Source: Welwitschia mirabilis (taxonomy: Eukaryota; Gnetophyta; Gnetopsida; Welwitschiales). From it: DNA of 64,000 nt. The notes beneath the pieces are model-generated. The model worked only from the letters and a program-made list of their open reading frames with translations. It had not been told where the DNA came from and ran no database searches. This document shows, piece by piece, positions 1 through 11,899 of this stretch (position 1 is its first letter; the number at the start of each line of letters is the position of its first letter). The DNA lies in NCBI GenBank assembly GCA_051453625.1, contig JBOZIK010000001.1:173667584-173731583 (forward strand). Direction: 5' to 3'. Made by a program: the position numbers and the translations under genes.

Positions 1-39
1 CTCATTTAAAATGACTTTGTAATAAGCACTATATGAAGA

Positions 40-445
40 GCCTTATTTGGTAGCTGTGGTCCTCTTTCTAATTCTTTGAGTCTTAATATATCTATATCCC
101 AAGGTTTGGATGCTGGTAAGGCATTCTTGGTTAAGTGGCATATGGCATTGGAATGTGGTATGTGTTTGGATATTTTTAACAACATTTACCACTATTGCAA
201 TCAAATATTACAAGCTAGTCTCTCTAATGCTGAAGTCAATGTTGTTTAGAAGCATACAAAACTTGCTTTAGAAATGGAGGATGTATTGGAAGGAAAAATT
301 ATCTCAGCTTCAGTATTTTAGAGATAGCTGGAAGGAAATCCTTAGGAAGAAGAAGAATGAAGCTTCCATTGGGAGTATCTTAAAAAAAGGAATTTGGAAG
401 CAGTATCAACGTGCATTAAAACTTGTGAAATCTCTTTTACTTTGA
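40..445 (+). pseudogene. Unrecognised coding-like remnant with a frameshift
   Basis: I do not recognise this protein. One frame reads without stops from about 90 to 248 (a stretch beginning GLDAGKAFLVKWHM). One in-frame TAG then stands where a Gln codon would fit, and near 295 the reading moves to another frame. That frame stays open, rich in Lys, Glu and Leu, to a TGA at 443-445. The last 50 or so residues look helical or coiled-coil. No start codon is convincing and the left end may lie outside the window. The style resembles the C-terminal coil of a transposon-encoded protein more than a host enzyme, but that is only an impression. Confidence 0.3.
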
Positions 446-2354
446 TATTTTTTATAACTAGATGTTCTTGATTGTTTTCTGTTTGCATTTGTATGTCTTG
501 TGTAATTTGTTAAATTGGAAGTGCTTTTTATGGATGAAATATCATATGATACCACTGTAACCATGAGCAACTACCCCTTTCGCTGGAAATTTAAATTCAT
601 AAATTTCATACAATTCAATGGTGAATTAGAAAATACTTGTTCAAGTGCACAGGAATTTTGATAATGTTTATAAAGATTGTCTTTGTAGAGTGAAGTGAAA
701 CTAAGTTCCTTGAAGATAATGCAAATATCTTGCATTGTGAGTGGGCTTTTCACAGCACCAATAAAATAATTAAAAAAATAATGAAAATAAAAATAAAACT
801 ATCTATATAAATAGACTTTATTAATTTATATTATTAGGCTATTAGATTGGTTGCAACATGGATGCTACAACATTTTAATACTCCACCTTTGATTTCTAAT
901 TTACTTTTTTTATGGTGTAGAAGTTAATTTACAAAGAATTAAAGGATATGATGTACATCCATTCTATAAATTTTTTTCCCTCCCTTAAAGATAAAATTTC
1001 AAGATTGTTAATCATTTAAAGTGTTTGAAAGACTTGACAGATGCTTCATTCTTTTATTTCTTGGAATTATCTAAGGCTTTTAAGTGAGTTAATTTGACAT
1101 ATTATTTCATGGTGTTTTCTATTTTCGTTTTCTTTTTTTTTAAAAGAGAACATTAAAAAAATCAAAAATAGTTTCTTGATGATTTAATTATGGAATAATG
1201 TAAAAATAGCTAGATATCCTTGATTGATTTTCAACAAGCTTCTACAGCTTCTGCAACTTTTGTTAGCCTTCAATAAGATTTTCTTAAGTTTCATTATTAT
1301 CCAAATCATGCATGTCAAGTCTATCATGGTCATTTTCTTCATATAAAAGAATTATATTGGTAAGATTACTCAATTGTGATTCACTTCTATTCACTGAAAT
1401 CCAATTATTTTCTAATAGGTGATATTAATGTCAACTCTACTTACAATAAAAATGGTGCATTTAAAAACTATTTAACTAATGAATATCTTTATTTAATCAT
1501 ATTTAGAGTATTTCGAATCTTTCAAAGATTAAGCACTTTCTTTGGTATCTAGTGTTTTAGGGGTTTTTTATTAGAAACTATTTACATCATTTAGCTATGC
1601 CAAACCTATTTTCTCTTATGTGTGGCCAAGAGGATGATTTCTTGAATATTTTTCTCCATTTTTCACTTGCTTAAAATGCATGAAATTTGATTTATTGAGT
1701 TATTTTGCATCTTCCTATTAATTTGGAGAGTGTTTCCCTTAGGATTATTCCTAATTTGAGTGATGTTTCTAATTTTATTTAGTAGATCATTAACCCCTAC
1801 ATGCTTCACTTCATTTAAAATTTAAGATGTAACTTTTACTTTAAGAAACACAACTTCTCTTCAACTTTATTTTTTAAATATGTAAGAACAAACTAATATT
1901 ATTTATCTTGTTTTATTTTACATTTGTGCTTATGTAGTAGAGATGCAATTTAATGTTTACAAGCTCTTGAAACTTCTTTGGCCATAGTCTTGTAATATTC
2001 CAATAAGGAATGATTGTTTTAAAGTTCATTCTCTCTACACTTCATTTGTAAGAAGAGCCATACTAACTCTTCTATGCCTTCGAAGATAAAAGATTAAAAT
2101 CATCCCTTCCTAGCAAATTAGTGCTTTAATTAGTTTAATAGTTATTTTAATGCCTTTTTTTCCTCTTTTATAGCTATGTTGCCTCCTGTCTTATTTTATC
2201 TTGAACTCCTTTAAGTAATTTATGCGTATAATTTTTATACAATTTAATTTTTAATATCTAATATAATTTATTCAAGTTCTAAAACCCCCAATGAAGTTTC
2301 ATTTTATGTTTAAAAAACATATAGTATGATAATTTAATTGTTAGATTTATATTA
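446..2354. other. Unassigned AT-rich DNA
   Basis: No gene or element end can be supported here. There are short T- and A-rich runs and many stops in all frames. One short plus-strand stretch near 1420-1480 reads GDINVN followed by Asn-rich residues. This could be a trace of an endonuclease-like domain, but it is too short to call. Confidence 0.3.
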
Positions 2355-2768
2355 GTGTACGATGTCCAATTAATTTCTTACAATGTGTATAAGTATTGTA
2401 ATATTAAGAAATGATCTTAAAATTTTCCTTTAAATCTATGAAATTTAAGAGATAACGTTCTATTAAGATTCAATGTTTCATGATTAATTCCACTTAGGAA
2501 GTTTTTGGATCCTTGTAATCTTATCCCCTATATGTAACTTAGAAGATTGTCAAATATTATGGTGAATTACATGCTATAAACAATGTATATTTTAAAACTT
2601 CTAGAATGAAATAAGTTGTCTGCTTAGGTAAAAGGACATTATATGCCTAGAAAAAAAAAAGGCTTTATGCCCATTACCATACTATTCTAGCTTCTTTATC
2701 ACTTCTCACTTCTTAGGGCATAGATAAAATTTTTGACTTTATTTGATGTAAATGTTTAATCATTTCAT
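2355..2768 (+). repeat. E1 5' LTR, left part
   Basis: This stretch aligns by eye, in the same order, with about 23200-23690. Shared landmarks are a segment ending in cctttaaatctatgaa or its diverged form, then a catgattaattc segment, a tatatgtaacttagaagat segment, and a run of short repeats of the type ttatgtgcc. The alignment stops where E2 begins at 2769. The outer LTR edge is approximate. Confidence 0.65.
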
Positions 2769-3060
2769 TGAAAAAATAGAAGCATAAGAGAAGAAATAGA
2801 AAGGTCCAAAAATTTGATCAATGAAATTCACTCTTAAATTCTTTATTTTTATCATACATATTTATACTAATGTATAATTCAAGAATATATGATTATATCC
2901 ACAAGAAAGGGATCTAACATCTTAAAAATAAGAAACTATTAAACTAATCCAAAACAAACCAAAGGTATGTGGGAATACCCATTGTGCCTATTTGAGAAAT
3001 ACTTTCTAAAATACCCTCATGAGGTAAAGTCTTCTAATACTTTACATTACACTAACATAA
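2769..3060 (-). repeat. E2 LTR-like repeat, copy 1
   Basis: The copy starts with tgaaaaaatagaagcataag. It shares the tagaagcat(a/g)agagaagaaa opening and the following atcatacatatttatactaatg segment with 4781-4960. It also shares its middle part (cttaaaaataagaaactatt) with 9335-9510. The orientation follows from the minus-strand gag and primer site next to copy 2. The right end near 3060 is estimated. Confidence 0.55.
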
Positions 3061-3134
3061 TAGAATCAAAACATATATATATTGATGTTGGAAAACTATT
3101 TTAGAAGGTACCTAAAACACAACCTTTAATTTTC

Positions 3135-3440
3135 TGAGAACAAAATTGGAACATCACTTGGAACAATGATCTAGAAAGTTCTAAGACTCATAAAAAAAAA
3201 AAATAATCTGAAGGAGATATAACTAGAAATAATAATATGGTGAGTGTCAAGACACATAACTAGGAATAATAATCTAAAAGACATACAACTAGGAATAATA
3301 ATCCAGTAAGTGCCACGACACATAACTAGAAACAACAATTTGAAAAGTACTAGGACACATATTAGAAGCCTTCAATAACTTATTTAATGTAATTTGAATA
3401 TTTGTCATTTTTTGAGTGGATTATTTTGCAAGTAGAGATT
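3135..3440. repeat. Dispersed repeat R2, copy 1, with internal ~36-bp units
   Basis: This is a diverged repeat opening with ttggaacatcacttggaaca. It contains several imperfect copies of a unit of about 36 bp built on agacacataactagaaataa. It ends with a segment around gaatatttgtcatt and tattttgcaagtagag. Two further copies lie at 7150-7600 and 8230-8690. In this copy the repeat runs directly into the gag remnant. Confidence 0.6.
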
Positions 3441-4765
3441 GTATGTTTTGTTTTTTCAATTTTCCATTGCAAAGATCCGTAGCCCTTTGATAGCAATTTA
3501 TAGTTGCATGTCCTTCCTTTTGATAATAGAAGCATTTTACTCCTCTAAAATTTTGTTTTTGATTTTTGTTAGCAATAAAAGCATTTCTTTGATCCTCATA
3601 TTAATCCATTTTCTTAGCTTCATCAAGCAAAGTAGAAATTATTCTTTCAAGATTATATAAAAGTTTCTTCAAAGTGAATACAATATGCCTATACTATGTA
3701 GGAATACTATTTAATAAAATTGATTTAGCATCATCATCAATAATATTTGCAATTATTGCTATAAGCTATGTTAATAGATATTTGAAATAGTTGATGTGTT
3801 AATTTATGTTACCACTTTCTTCCAATTTTAAGCTATACAATTAATGCTTGATGTAGTGTTTGCCTTAATACCACTCAAATCAAAGAAATTATTTAGATCA
3901 TTTAAAATCTTATTTAAAGACTTAAATAAATGAACATAATGAATATAATCATTTTCTAAGCCAAGATTAATAAGTGAAAGAGCTTCTCGATCTATATGTT
4001 TTCATTCATAAAATTTAGAAGCATCTTTAGAATTAGGATACTTTTCACACATAACTTTTCATAGACCTTTATTAATTAGTAGAAATTACACTTTGAAATG
4101 CCATGCATAAAAGTCTTTTTTCTTTTGAACTTTGGTATATCATTGCATGTTTTTAATTTATCCCACAAGCAAAGCAAGGAGGGAATTGGTAATTTTAAGA
4201 TAATAATTTTTTTATGTGTACCATAAACACAAGGGAAAAAGTATGTGTCCTTTTAGTATTTCTTACCCCTTATAAAATATTAATTTTATTATTTTTTTAA
4301 TAAGTTTATAGAGGAATAAATTACCTTGCATAATAAATTTCAAGAAATGAGGGAAACGTAGGAATCAAAAAGCGTATTTTTATTGGCATTTAATAAGGTG
4401 TAAAAATGGAGGAGATTTAAGGCATAGGATTTAATAGATGAATGTATGAAAAATAGACAAATGATAGGCAAAGATGCTAATGTGTATTGTAAATACATAA
4501 TCTTATAGATAAGCAAGACATAATCACTTTAATTGTAGAAAGTAATTCACTTGATCAATTTTTTGATGGAATTTACCATGCATTCCTCATGTAATAAATC
4601 CTTCTCTATACGCAGCACCTTCAACTTGGATAACTTTCATGGCCTTACAACAACAATATCAGCCCTTTCTTGTAGAGAATTCTGATAAAAGACCAAGTTC
4701 TAGAGATTTTATGCTTTAAAAATATTAAATAAAATGATATTTCATGCAAAGGATTTGACAATGAT
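3440..4765 (-). pseudogene. gag: E2 Ty1-copia gag remnant
   Basis: Gag proteins of copia elements form the cytoplasmic virus-like particle and bind element RNA. On the minus strand, 3493-3534 encodes a zinc knuckle of the right length (first Cys, His and last Cys present, Gly before His), with Tyr in place of the second Cys. Upstream on that strand (about 3550-3850) is a UBN2-type gag stretch with the usual order: a hydrophobic segment, a run of Asp (IDDDAKSILLNSIP), then a helix ending LLDEAKK. The N-terminal third (about 3900-4200) is only weakly readable. Several in-frame stops and at least one frameshift make it non-functional. No protease follows, because repeat R2 takes over at 3440. 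Confidence 0.7.
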
Positions 4766-4767
4766 AA

Positions 4768-4778
4768 CTCTAATACCA
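4768..4778 (-). promoter_or_regulatory. E2 primer-binding site (tRNA-Met type)
   Basis: The minus-strand sequence tggtattagag differs by one C-to-T change from the tRNA-Met-complementary tggtatcagag common in plant copia elements. It lies just inside the LTR-like repeat that begins at 4781, on the gag side, as expected for minus-strand transcription. Confidence 0.6.
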
Positions 4779-4780
4779 AT

Positions 4781-4960
4781 TAAACAAATAGAAGCATGAG
4801 AGAAGAAACATAGAGCTAAAAATATTTAAGCAATGAGATGGCAGCTCAAATTCTTTATTTTCATCATACATATTTATACTAATGCATAATCCAAAAATAG
4901 ATAATTAAATCCATAAAAAATAATCTAATATATTAAATATAAAACTAAAAAATTAATATC
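4781..4960 (-). repeat. E2 LTR-like repeat, copy 2 (5' LTR of the gag remnant)
   Basis: This is homologous to 2769-2960 from its first bases, with the same opening and the same atcatacatatttatactaatg segment. It adjoins the primer-binding site. After about 4960 the two copies no longer align clearly, so the right end is uncertain and could extend to about 5220. Confidence 0.55.
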
Positions 4961-7149
4961 TAGCAAAGTCCCCTTTGATGTCAAATCTGAGTGTTAAATT
5001 GACATCATCTAAGTGTTATATCTTTGATGAAAATATCAATTGTGCAACTTCAAGAAAGATTTTCTTCAATTAGTCTTCCCTAATAAATCTATATCCTTTA
5101 TCCTAGAAAACATCAGAGAAGACATCCTTAGAGTAGTCTCCTTAAGATATATGTGTAACTTGCTTGAAACCATGGGATACACGCAACATTTTAAATGGAA
5201 AACAATCAAATTAAAAATATAGACTTGTCATAATCATGAGACTAACCCAACAATTTATATACAAAAATAATGTTATGAAAAGTATCACATACTACTTATC
5301 ATAATATCATCTTCATACCAAATTGCATTAAAAAAATTTACTTGATTGGGTCAAGCCCTTAACCTAACTTGTAAAATTCATTTAACAATTCTTCATTCAA
5401 TCTTTTATAATAACATTCAATCACTCAACTTTAGAATAGTAAGTGATATACAACCTCCTCCTCAATAATAAAAAGTAATGATTAATTATTAGCTTTTTCT
5501 AACTACATAGATAAACATTTTATTATTCCCTAAACAATCCAAATTCGAATATGATAAAAATAAGACATAAAATAAAAGAAAAAAATTACAAATAAGAATA
5601 AAAAATAAAGTAATAAATCTAGTTTAAAGTTAATTTTACTATCATTTTGATGATAAAAATCTTCTATGTGGATTTGAGCTCTACCTATGTAGGGTTTTCT
5701 CTAAAATCTTTCATAATTATATAGAAATCCTATAGTGTTATGCGACTGTTCTTTACTTTTCTAAATCCATGCACATACAAAAACTGAGATGATTACATGC
5801 AAATAAATATGGGATAACACTTATTAATTTATCAAGATTGAGGATGCCATGTGTGGGAATGGGAATGTAATCAAAGAACCATCATTTTCATTGTAAATTA
5901 TCATTAGCATGATCTCATTCCATTATAGATTTGTGCAAAGCACATCATAGACCTCCTTAATGAGGCAATCCCATCCCTACAAAGGCTAAGCCATTACTAC
6001 AATAATGCATAATAGCTATGCACAATTATATTATCAATTTTTTATGCCTTCTACTTTTTTTTCTTCTTAATCATTGCTTTATTAATTTCTTAAAGCCCTT
6101 ATTTGATGTGTTTTATATGGGAGTTTGTGTCAGACTTTATAAAAAAATCATTAAATTCAAATAAAAAACCATTGTTGAGATCAAAGTTTTGAGAAAATTT
6201 TACATTCATTAAGGATAAAATAAGACATTAGGGAAATAAAAGAAGGATTTCTTGAAGGGGTTCAAAATGTTGGAGTGACCTAGCAGTAGTGGTAAAAGTT
6301 AAAATTCCAAATCTTCAAACAAATATTAAAGTTGGAAGATCTAAGAAAAAGATAATATTAGAGATGAAGAATTGAAAGCCTGTGAGGAAGTTCTAACTAG
6401 AGATAAAAATGGTTGATCTATGAAGAAATTATTATTAGCTTTAGCATCAAGTCAAAGACTAGAAACAAAAATTCAAATTCATCCTATATATTAAAAAGTT
6501 ATATCCTCCATTGATGGTTTGGCCAAATTCTTGCTTAACTATTTCTTGTTAAACACTTTAATAGAAGCTGTGAATTAAAATGAAACATTTGCTGCTAGTG
6601 TTTCTCCTTTGCTTTATTAAAAGCTTATTCTCTAAGTAAGAATAAAGGAATAAAAACATAAAAGAAGAAGAAGAAGAAGAAGAAGAAGAAGAAGCAACAT
6701 TAAACTCATTACCATTATTCATTTGATTGCAAAGGGTGGCAAAAGGTTTAAGATGTTGTTTTATATCAATAAGATTTATGCATCCAAAACCCTAATCATA
6801 ATAAAAATAGAGAAGGATTTCTCATAAGATTAAAACCCTAATAAACGAAGCCTCAACACTACTGAAATTCAAAGCAAGGATAAGTGATGCATATGTTTAA
6901 AAGCTATTTTAAAGATTATAATAATATCATTAAAATAGATTCTCATTCTTTTAAGAGTTCCTTCAAATTTTCACTATTATACTAATTGTGGGGTTTGGAA
7001 ATCCTCAAGCACAAATTAGGTCCAAAGAAAAAAACCCTTATCTTAGGCCCCAAATCCCACCAATAGTGGACATCTAACTACTATTAATCATGTATGTGAA
7101 AGAATGTTTCTAATGCAGATCATTTAAATAAAAAACTAACAAACTGTAA
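4961..7149. other. Unassigned DNA inside E2
   Basis: I could not assign any gene in this stretch. It is AT-rich, with stops in every frame. The only clear structure is the AAG microsatellite at 6661-6695. A short open frame at 5040-5222 has no recognisable domain and is probably chance. Confidence 0.3.
6661..6695. repeat. (AAG)n microsatellite
   Basis: About ten uninterrupted copies of the trinucleotide gaa/aag lie between an A-rich stretch and caacatt. Confidence 0.9.
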
Positions 7150-7600
7150 TAGTGGATCTTTAATCAATTGAAAATACATAGGCATTAGGAAAGGAAGCTA
7201 TAAGAGATTAGGAAATAAACTAATAAGCTTTAACTATCTTGGAACAAACTTAAAACATCATCTGAAACAATTATTTAGAAAGTGCCAAGACACATAATTG
7301 GAAATAATAATATGAAAAGTGCTAGGACATACAACTGAGAACAATAATATAGAGAGTGCTAAGACAGATATTAAAATTCATCAATAACTTCTTTAGTAGA
7401 ATTTAAATCTTTGTCGTTTTATTGCATAAATTATTTTGCAAGTAGAGCTTATTTTTTTTTTTTTTTTTTTGGATTTATTCATCTTAAGATCTAAAATTAG
7501 AAAGAAATAGGATGAAACAGATTGCTCAGATTCTATGCTTATTTAGATTTACCTTGGCTTTTCTAGAAATGGATGATGTTAGACTTTAATAATAATAGTA
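7150..7600. repeat. Dispersed repeat R2, copy 2
   Basis: This contains the same landmarks as copy 1: the ttggaacaaac opening, about 36-bp units with agacacataattggaaataa, and the tattttgcaagtagag segment. After that comes a T-homopolymer at about 7449-7470 and a further stretch (ggatgatgttagactttaat) shared with copy 3 only. Ends are approximate. Confidence 0.6.
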
Positions 7601-8229
7601 GGTGGATATATAAGCATAAATTAGGAAAGCTGATCCCTTGTGCTCTAGAATATAGCTGCTCTTTCATCTTTTTGCTATTGTTGTTTCCAAATTATAAAGC
7701 TCTCAGACCAATTTCTCTAACCACCCGTCATCTTCATGGCATTGCTTCAACTTACACACAAGATAATCCTTTTGTAAAAAAAACTACAAGTTACCTCACA
7801 TGTAGAAATGGATGGAAAATCACTTAGAGAATTCTTTATTATTAAGGCTGAAGCATAATCCATAACATCCTTATAAAATAAGAAAGATCTACTAAAGAGT
7901 AGAGTTTTCTTGATTTAAGTCAAAAAATGTGTATAGGTCTAATTAATTGTTTATCTCTTGAAATTTATCTCTTTCTATTCTTTAAAGAGGAAAGTAGAGC
8001 AAGATGATTTTTCTAATTGAATTTGCAAATATTAGATTAAGAATCTACTACTTCTTGGATTTGAATAAGGAAAACATTTAAATCAATACTATGACAAATG
8101 ATGCAAAATTTAGTGATAACATGTCCTTGAAATAAAAGGCTACCAACACATCTATCTTAGGGATTCATAGTTTTATAATCATGCAAAAATAGAAATTGTA
8201 CATATCTCATTCACTTTTTCTCCTCATTT
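7601..8229. other. Unassigned DNA inside E2
   Basis: No gene is supported. A short plus-strand open frame runs to 7827 but resembles nothing I know and has no neighbours that would support it. Confidence 0.3.
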
Positions 8230-8690
8230 CTATATGTTTACTCAAATACTAATTGAAAATGCAAGGGCATTAAAAATAAGAGAGTCTAAGAGATTAAGTA
8301 ATAAACTAAAAAGCTCTAACTATCTTGGAACAAACTTGGAACATCAGTTAAAATAATGATCTAGAAAGTGTTAAGACACATAACTAGAAATAATAATTTG
8401 AAGAATACCAAGATATGTAACTAGAAATTATAATCTAAAGAGTGCTAGGAAACATATTAAAAGCCATCAATAACTTCTTTAGTAGAATTTGAATCTTTGT
8501 TATTTACTCGAGTGGATTCTTTTGTAAGTAAAGCTCTTGTGATTTTTCTTTAATTTATGCACCTCAATAATTAAAAATTAGAAAAAAATAGGGGAAAAAA
8601 TTACTTTGCTACTATGTTAACTTAGGTTTTACTCATATTTTCTATGAGAAAATGATGTTAGATTTCATCAAAAATAGTGGATGAATATTA
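8230..8690. repeat. Dispersed repeat R2, copy 3
   Basis: The copy has the same order as copy 2: an attgaaaatgcaagggcatt segment, cttggaacaaacttggaaca, two or three ~36-bp units, ttgtaagtaaagctcttg and aatgatgttagatttcatc. Divergence from copy 2 is scattered point changes, so these are old dispersed or duplicated copies rather than a recent duplication. Confidence 0.6.
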
Positions 8691-9334
8691 AAGGAAATCC
8701 TACATTCAAGTTGTTAGGCTCTCCATCATTTTACTATAAAAATTTGTTTCTCAAAATTCATTTTTTATTTTTTTCAAATTGAAGATCATGTGTTTCAATT
8801 ACCTTGAATTTATATAGTGAAAAGGAATTTTTTTGTGCTTTTAATCCCTCTTCAATAATCTCCTATATACCTAGTATAGACTTCTAGATTATAACTAAGA
8901 TTGCCTTAGTACTTTAAATTTATTTTTAACATACTTTTCTAGCTACTTGCTCTTTCAAATGTAGATCCTATGCTAGTTCAGGACAGTGAATCTATAAGAA
9001 AAAAATGATTATAATTGCATTATAACTCCTAAATAAATAAAAGAGAAGGTAGTTTTATAGAAGCAAAAAATAGCTATGTATCTCGCAAATGAAGCCAACT
9101 AAAAGATGTGGTCGTTAAAACACCAACTACGTATCACTTATAAGCAACCTTTGAAAAATTCCTTAGGTAAATCTCATTAAATCTTTAGCAGTACATTTTT
9201 TCCCTTCTAATTTTCTAGTAACCACCCTCAATTGTATTTTATAAAGCATCATATTGCCTTTACAAATTTGTTTGCAAGGGAACATAATAAAATTAAAATT
9301 TTGTAAGGGGTGAGCTTAATATTTTATTAATGAT
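8691..9334. other. Unassigned DNA inside E2
   Basis: I see no gene, tandem repeat or element end here. The sequence is slightly less AT-rich around 9060-9130, but both strands lack any readable domain. Confidence 0.3.
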
Positions 9335-9510
9335 ATGCAAGCTCAAATTCTTTATTTTAATCATACATATTTATGCTAGTGTATAATCTAGGAATAGTGG
9401 ATTAGATCCATAAGAAATAGATTAATCTCTTAAAAATAAGAAGTTATTAAACTAACCCAAAATAAACCAAAGGCACATGGGCATACCTATATCTGAGAAA
9501 TATTTTATAT
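9335..9510 (-). repeat. E2 LTR-like repeat, copy 3 (partial)
   Basis: This aligns with about 2840-3010: caaattctttatttt, atcatacatatttatgctag, cttaaaaataagaagttatt and aaaccaaaggcacatgggca in the same order. The first ~70 bases of the repeat are missing. E1 LTR sequence resumes immediately after it. Confidence 0.55.
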
Positions 9511-10671
9511 AGTTATATACATATTTTACATGAAAATGAGTCATAAAATAATGCATGATGATTTTCTAATGTCTTTATTTTTGAATATTCATTTATTCCT
9601 TTATTTTTTTATCCGTATTTATTTTAGAGAGTGGTTGAATTTTTTCATGGTTAAATATTTTAAAACTTATTATTAATTAATGTCCATAACACATATATGA
9701 TGGTAAGTTCCATAAGATTTTTTCATGAATTTTATTGCTTGATATGTTACCTAAGAGAAGTCGCATTATCCACACACACACATCATAGATAATCTTTTTA
9801 TGTAAACAACTTGATTTTATAATTTATAGGACAAAGTAAATTAATGTTTTTGATTAGGATATTTAGTGTAGAGTTTTCTTTACATTATAGATGTGATAGA
9901 GTATGTTTACATTTTTAAGCATAGTTACGTTTTTGAATAATATGCACCATGGTTGTATCTTCCATGTTCGAAGTGCAAGTATTTTACTTTACATCATGGA
10001 TTACAATGTTTCATATGAAGTATGTTATATTATTTTCTCTAGTAGTTATAATTCCCGCTTAGATCACACCATTACTAGATATTTCACCTCTAGAATATAA
10101 CTCTAATCAACCATGATGAGGTATTCCATCTAATTGTGTTTATGACTAGCTTTATTAATTTTTATAATAGGACATGCTTATCAATAAAATTTAATGGTTA
10201 TAATTATTTCTTAATTATAACATTGAATGCTTTTATGTTTAGTTGATTAATAATTAATGTAATTTTTTTGGTATGTCATAATCAGTTATCTACTATCTAG
10301 GTATTTTTTTATTTAAACATTTTTTAATATAAGTTATTAATATTTTTCTTATAAGTGCTTTTAATTTAATTAGAAACTAAGATCTGTAGGTTTAAGATAT
10401 TAATATATTCTATAACTACTTGATCTTCATATCAATGATTTCATAGTGTATCACTATGGTCCTAATTAAAGATTATTTGTGAACATTTTACATGTAAAAC
10501 TTTACAGAGAAAAATTATGTTAGGTCGTAACTGATGTTATGTCTCTTAATCTTATGTCTCTTAATATTTTAGTATCAAAAGCTTTGTGAGTTTTAAATAC
10601 TTTAGTGAGATTACTTAACAACAATCTAAAAAATTAAAAAAATAATAATATAGAAAAATAGGAATTTGACA
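9511..10671 (+). repeat. E1 5' LTR, right part
   Basis: This aligns with about 23690-24847 over its whole length. Matching landmarks include gcatgatg near the start, a patch around catatatgatggtaagttcc, tagagttttctttacattat, gtgcaagtattttactttac, cattgaatgcttttatgtt and taaatactttagtgagatta. The LTR ends at a CA dinucleotide (10670-10671) just before the primer site. Short open frames inside it (for example 9903-10100) are chance frames in LTR sequence. Confidence 0.7.
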
Positions 10672-10674
10672 TGC

Positions 10675-10686
10675 TATTATCAAAGC
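10675..10686 (+). promoter_or_regulatory. E1 primer-binding site (degenerate tRNA-Met type)
   Basis: The sequence tattatcaaagc lies three bases after the LTR end and resembles the tRNA-Met-complementary tggtatcagagc with three changes. The right LTR copy lacks this sequence after its end, as expected for a 3' LTR. Confidence 0.5.
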
Positions 10687-10939
10687 TTATGTTGATTTAA
10701 AAGTAATAGAAAACATGTTTTTAAGTGATATAAACATCAGATTCTTATAGATTAAAAATGGATATTATAATATTATAATTCTAAATTCAATTAAATATAA
10801 CTTAAGTTGTCTTATTTTTATAAAGTAACTTAGAATTGCACTTAAGAAAATAGATCAAAAAAATGAAAAGTTTATATAAAGTCAACTTAGCATGGATTAG
10901 ATAATGGCTTAAGCCTTTTATGAACTCCTCAAGAGCATG

Positions 10940-11740
10940 TAGAATTAAGATTAAGACACAAGAGGTAATCCTAATATGTGGTTATATACTTTCAAAAGAT
11001 TTGATCCCTACTATTCAAACATTTAAAAGATTCCATAGAGGCTGAAGTATGGGCTACTAATATTATTAATCTATTTCAAACTCAACACTATTTTAGGAAG
11101 GATAAGGAAAAAGTAGTTATTTTTAATTATAATAAAATGAAAATAGTTAGTAAAAAATGAATAAACTAAGTTGAAATATACTAAAAAAGATATTATCTTT
11201 TTTAATAAAAGTTTCATGTTAGATACATTACTAATTAGTTCACAAGAATAAAAGCCAAGGAATTTTATGTCATTGAGCATGAAGATATGATTATTAGTAT
11301 GACACTAAATTTTATCAAGTTTATGCTATGTACATCACTCAAATGATTATGAAATTGGAAAGACAAGTCACTTTGTAGTATGACTACATTCTTTTCTTAG
11401 GATAGGGTTCTATTATTGAATTCTAAAAATTTAGCTTAGTATTTACAACAAAGATGTCGAAGAATAACTAGAAGCAAAGAAGGAAGGAAGCATGAACAAA
11501 GAAATGTAAATTTAATATTTTTGCTAAGTTACCATAATTTGAGAAAATAAAAGTATCTTTAGAAAGTAAAGATGTTAATAAAGAAAAATTGGTTATTTGT
11601 ATAGTATTATAAAAATATAAGAAATACTATAGTCAAAATAACTCTTAGAAGTAGTGGTATAAATCAAAATCCAAAATTATTTACTATAATTATAGTGAAA
11701 ACCACATTATATGTTAATATCTTTAAGATCATATATTTAT
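10940..11740 (+). pseudogene. gag: E1 Ty3-gypsy gag remnant
   Basis: This is the capsid/nucleocapsid gene of E1. A typical gypsy gag opening (FDPYY followed by a broken EAEVWATNI) starts near 10990. A readable capsid segment (KAKEFYVIEHEDM and on through MTLNFIKFML) lies at about 11240-11330. A degenerate nucleocapsid knuckle lies at about 11682-11714: its first two Cys positions are Tyr (TAC and TAT codons), while the His and the final Cys codon remain and one spacer residue is missing. Many stops interrupt the frame. It lies directly upstream of the protease, as in the intact family. Confidence 0.65.
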
Positions 11741-11899
11741 TTTATAATTGTGTTTAAGTGTAATGGATGGAGTTTTAAAAAGGATTTTCAATTGCTATAG
11801 GAAACTCCTATGATCAATATGATATTAAGAGCATAAAACTAAATTCAATGAAAGATTAAGATAGCATGCTGTAAGTAGTCACTATTATTTCAAACCATA

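Larger units (their letters stand above)
2769..9510 (-). mobile_element. E2: copia-type insertion splitting the E1 5' LTR
   Basis: E1 LTR homology stops at about 2768 and resumes at about 9511, so the intervening 6.7 kb is an insertion. It begins with a TG-initiated repeat also found at 4781 and, in part, at 9335-9510. It holds a minus-strand copia gag at 3440-4765 with a primer site beside it. No protease, integrase or RT could be read, so the insertion is either heavily deleted or a composite of several events. Three copies of a second repeat lie inside. Target duplication is not certain. Confidence 0.6.

Noticed and set aside
5040-5222. 60-codon plus-strand open frame in E2
   Set aside because: Short, AT-rich, without domain or conserved context, and next to an LTR-like repeat.
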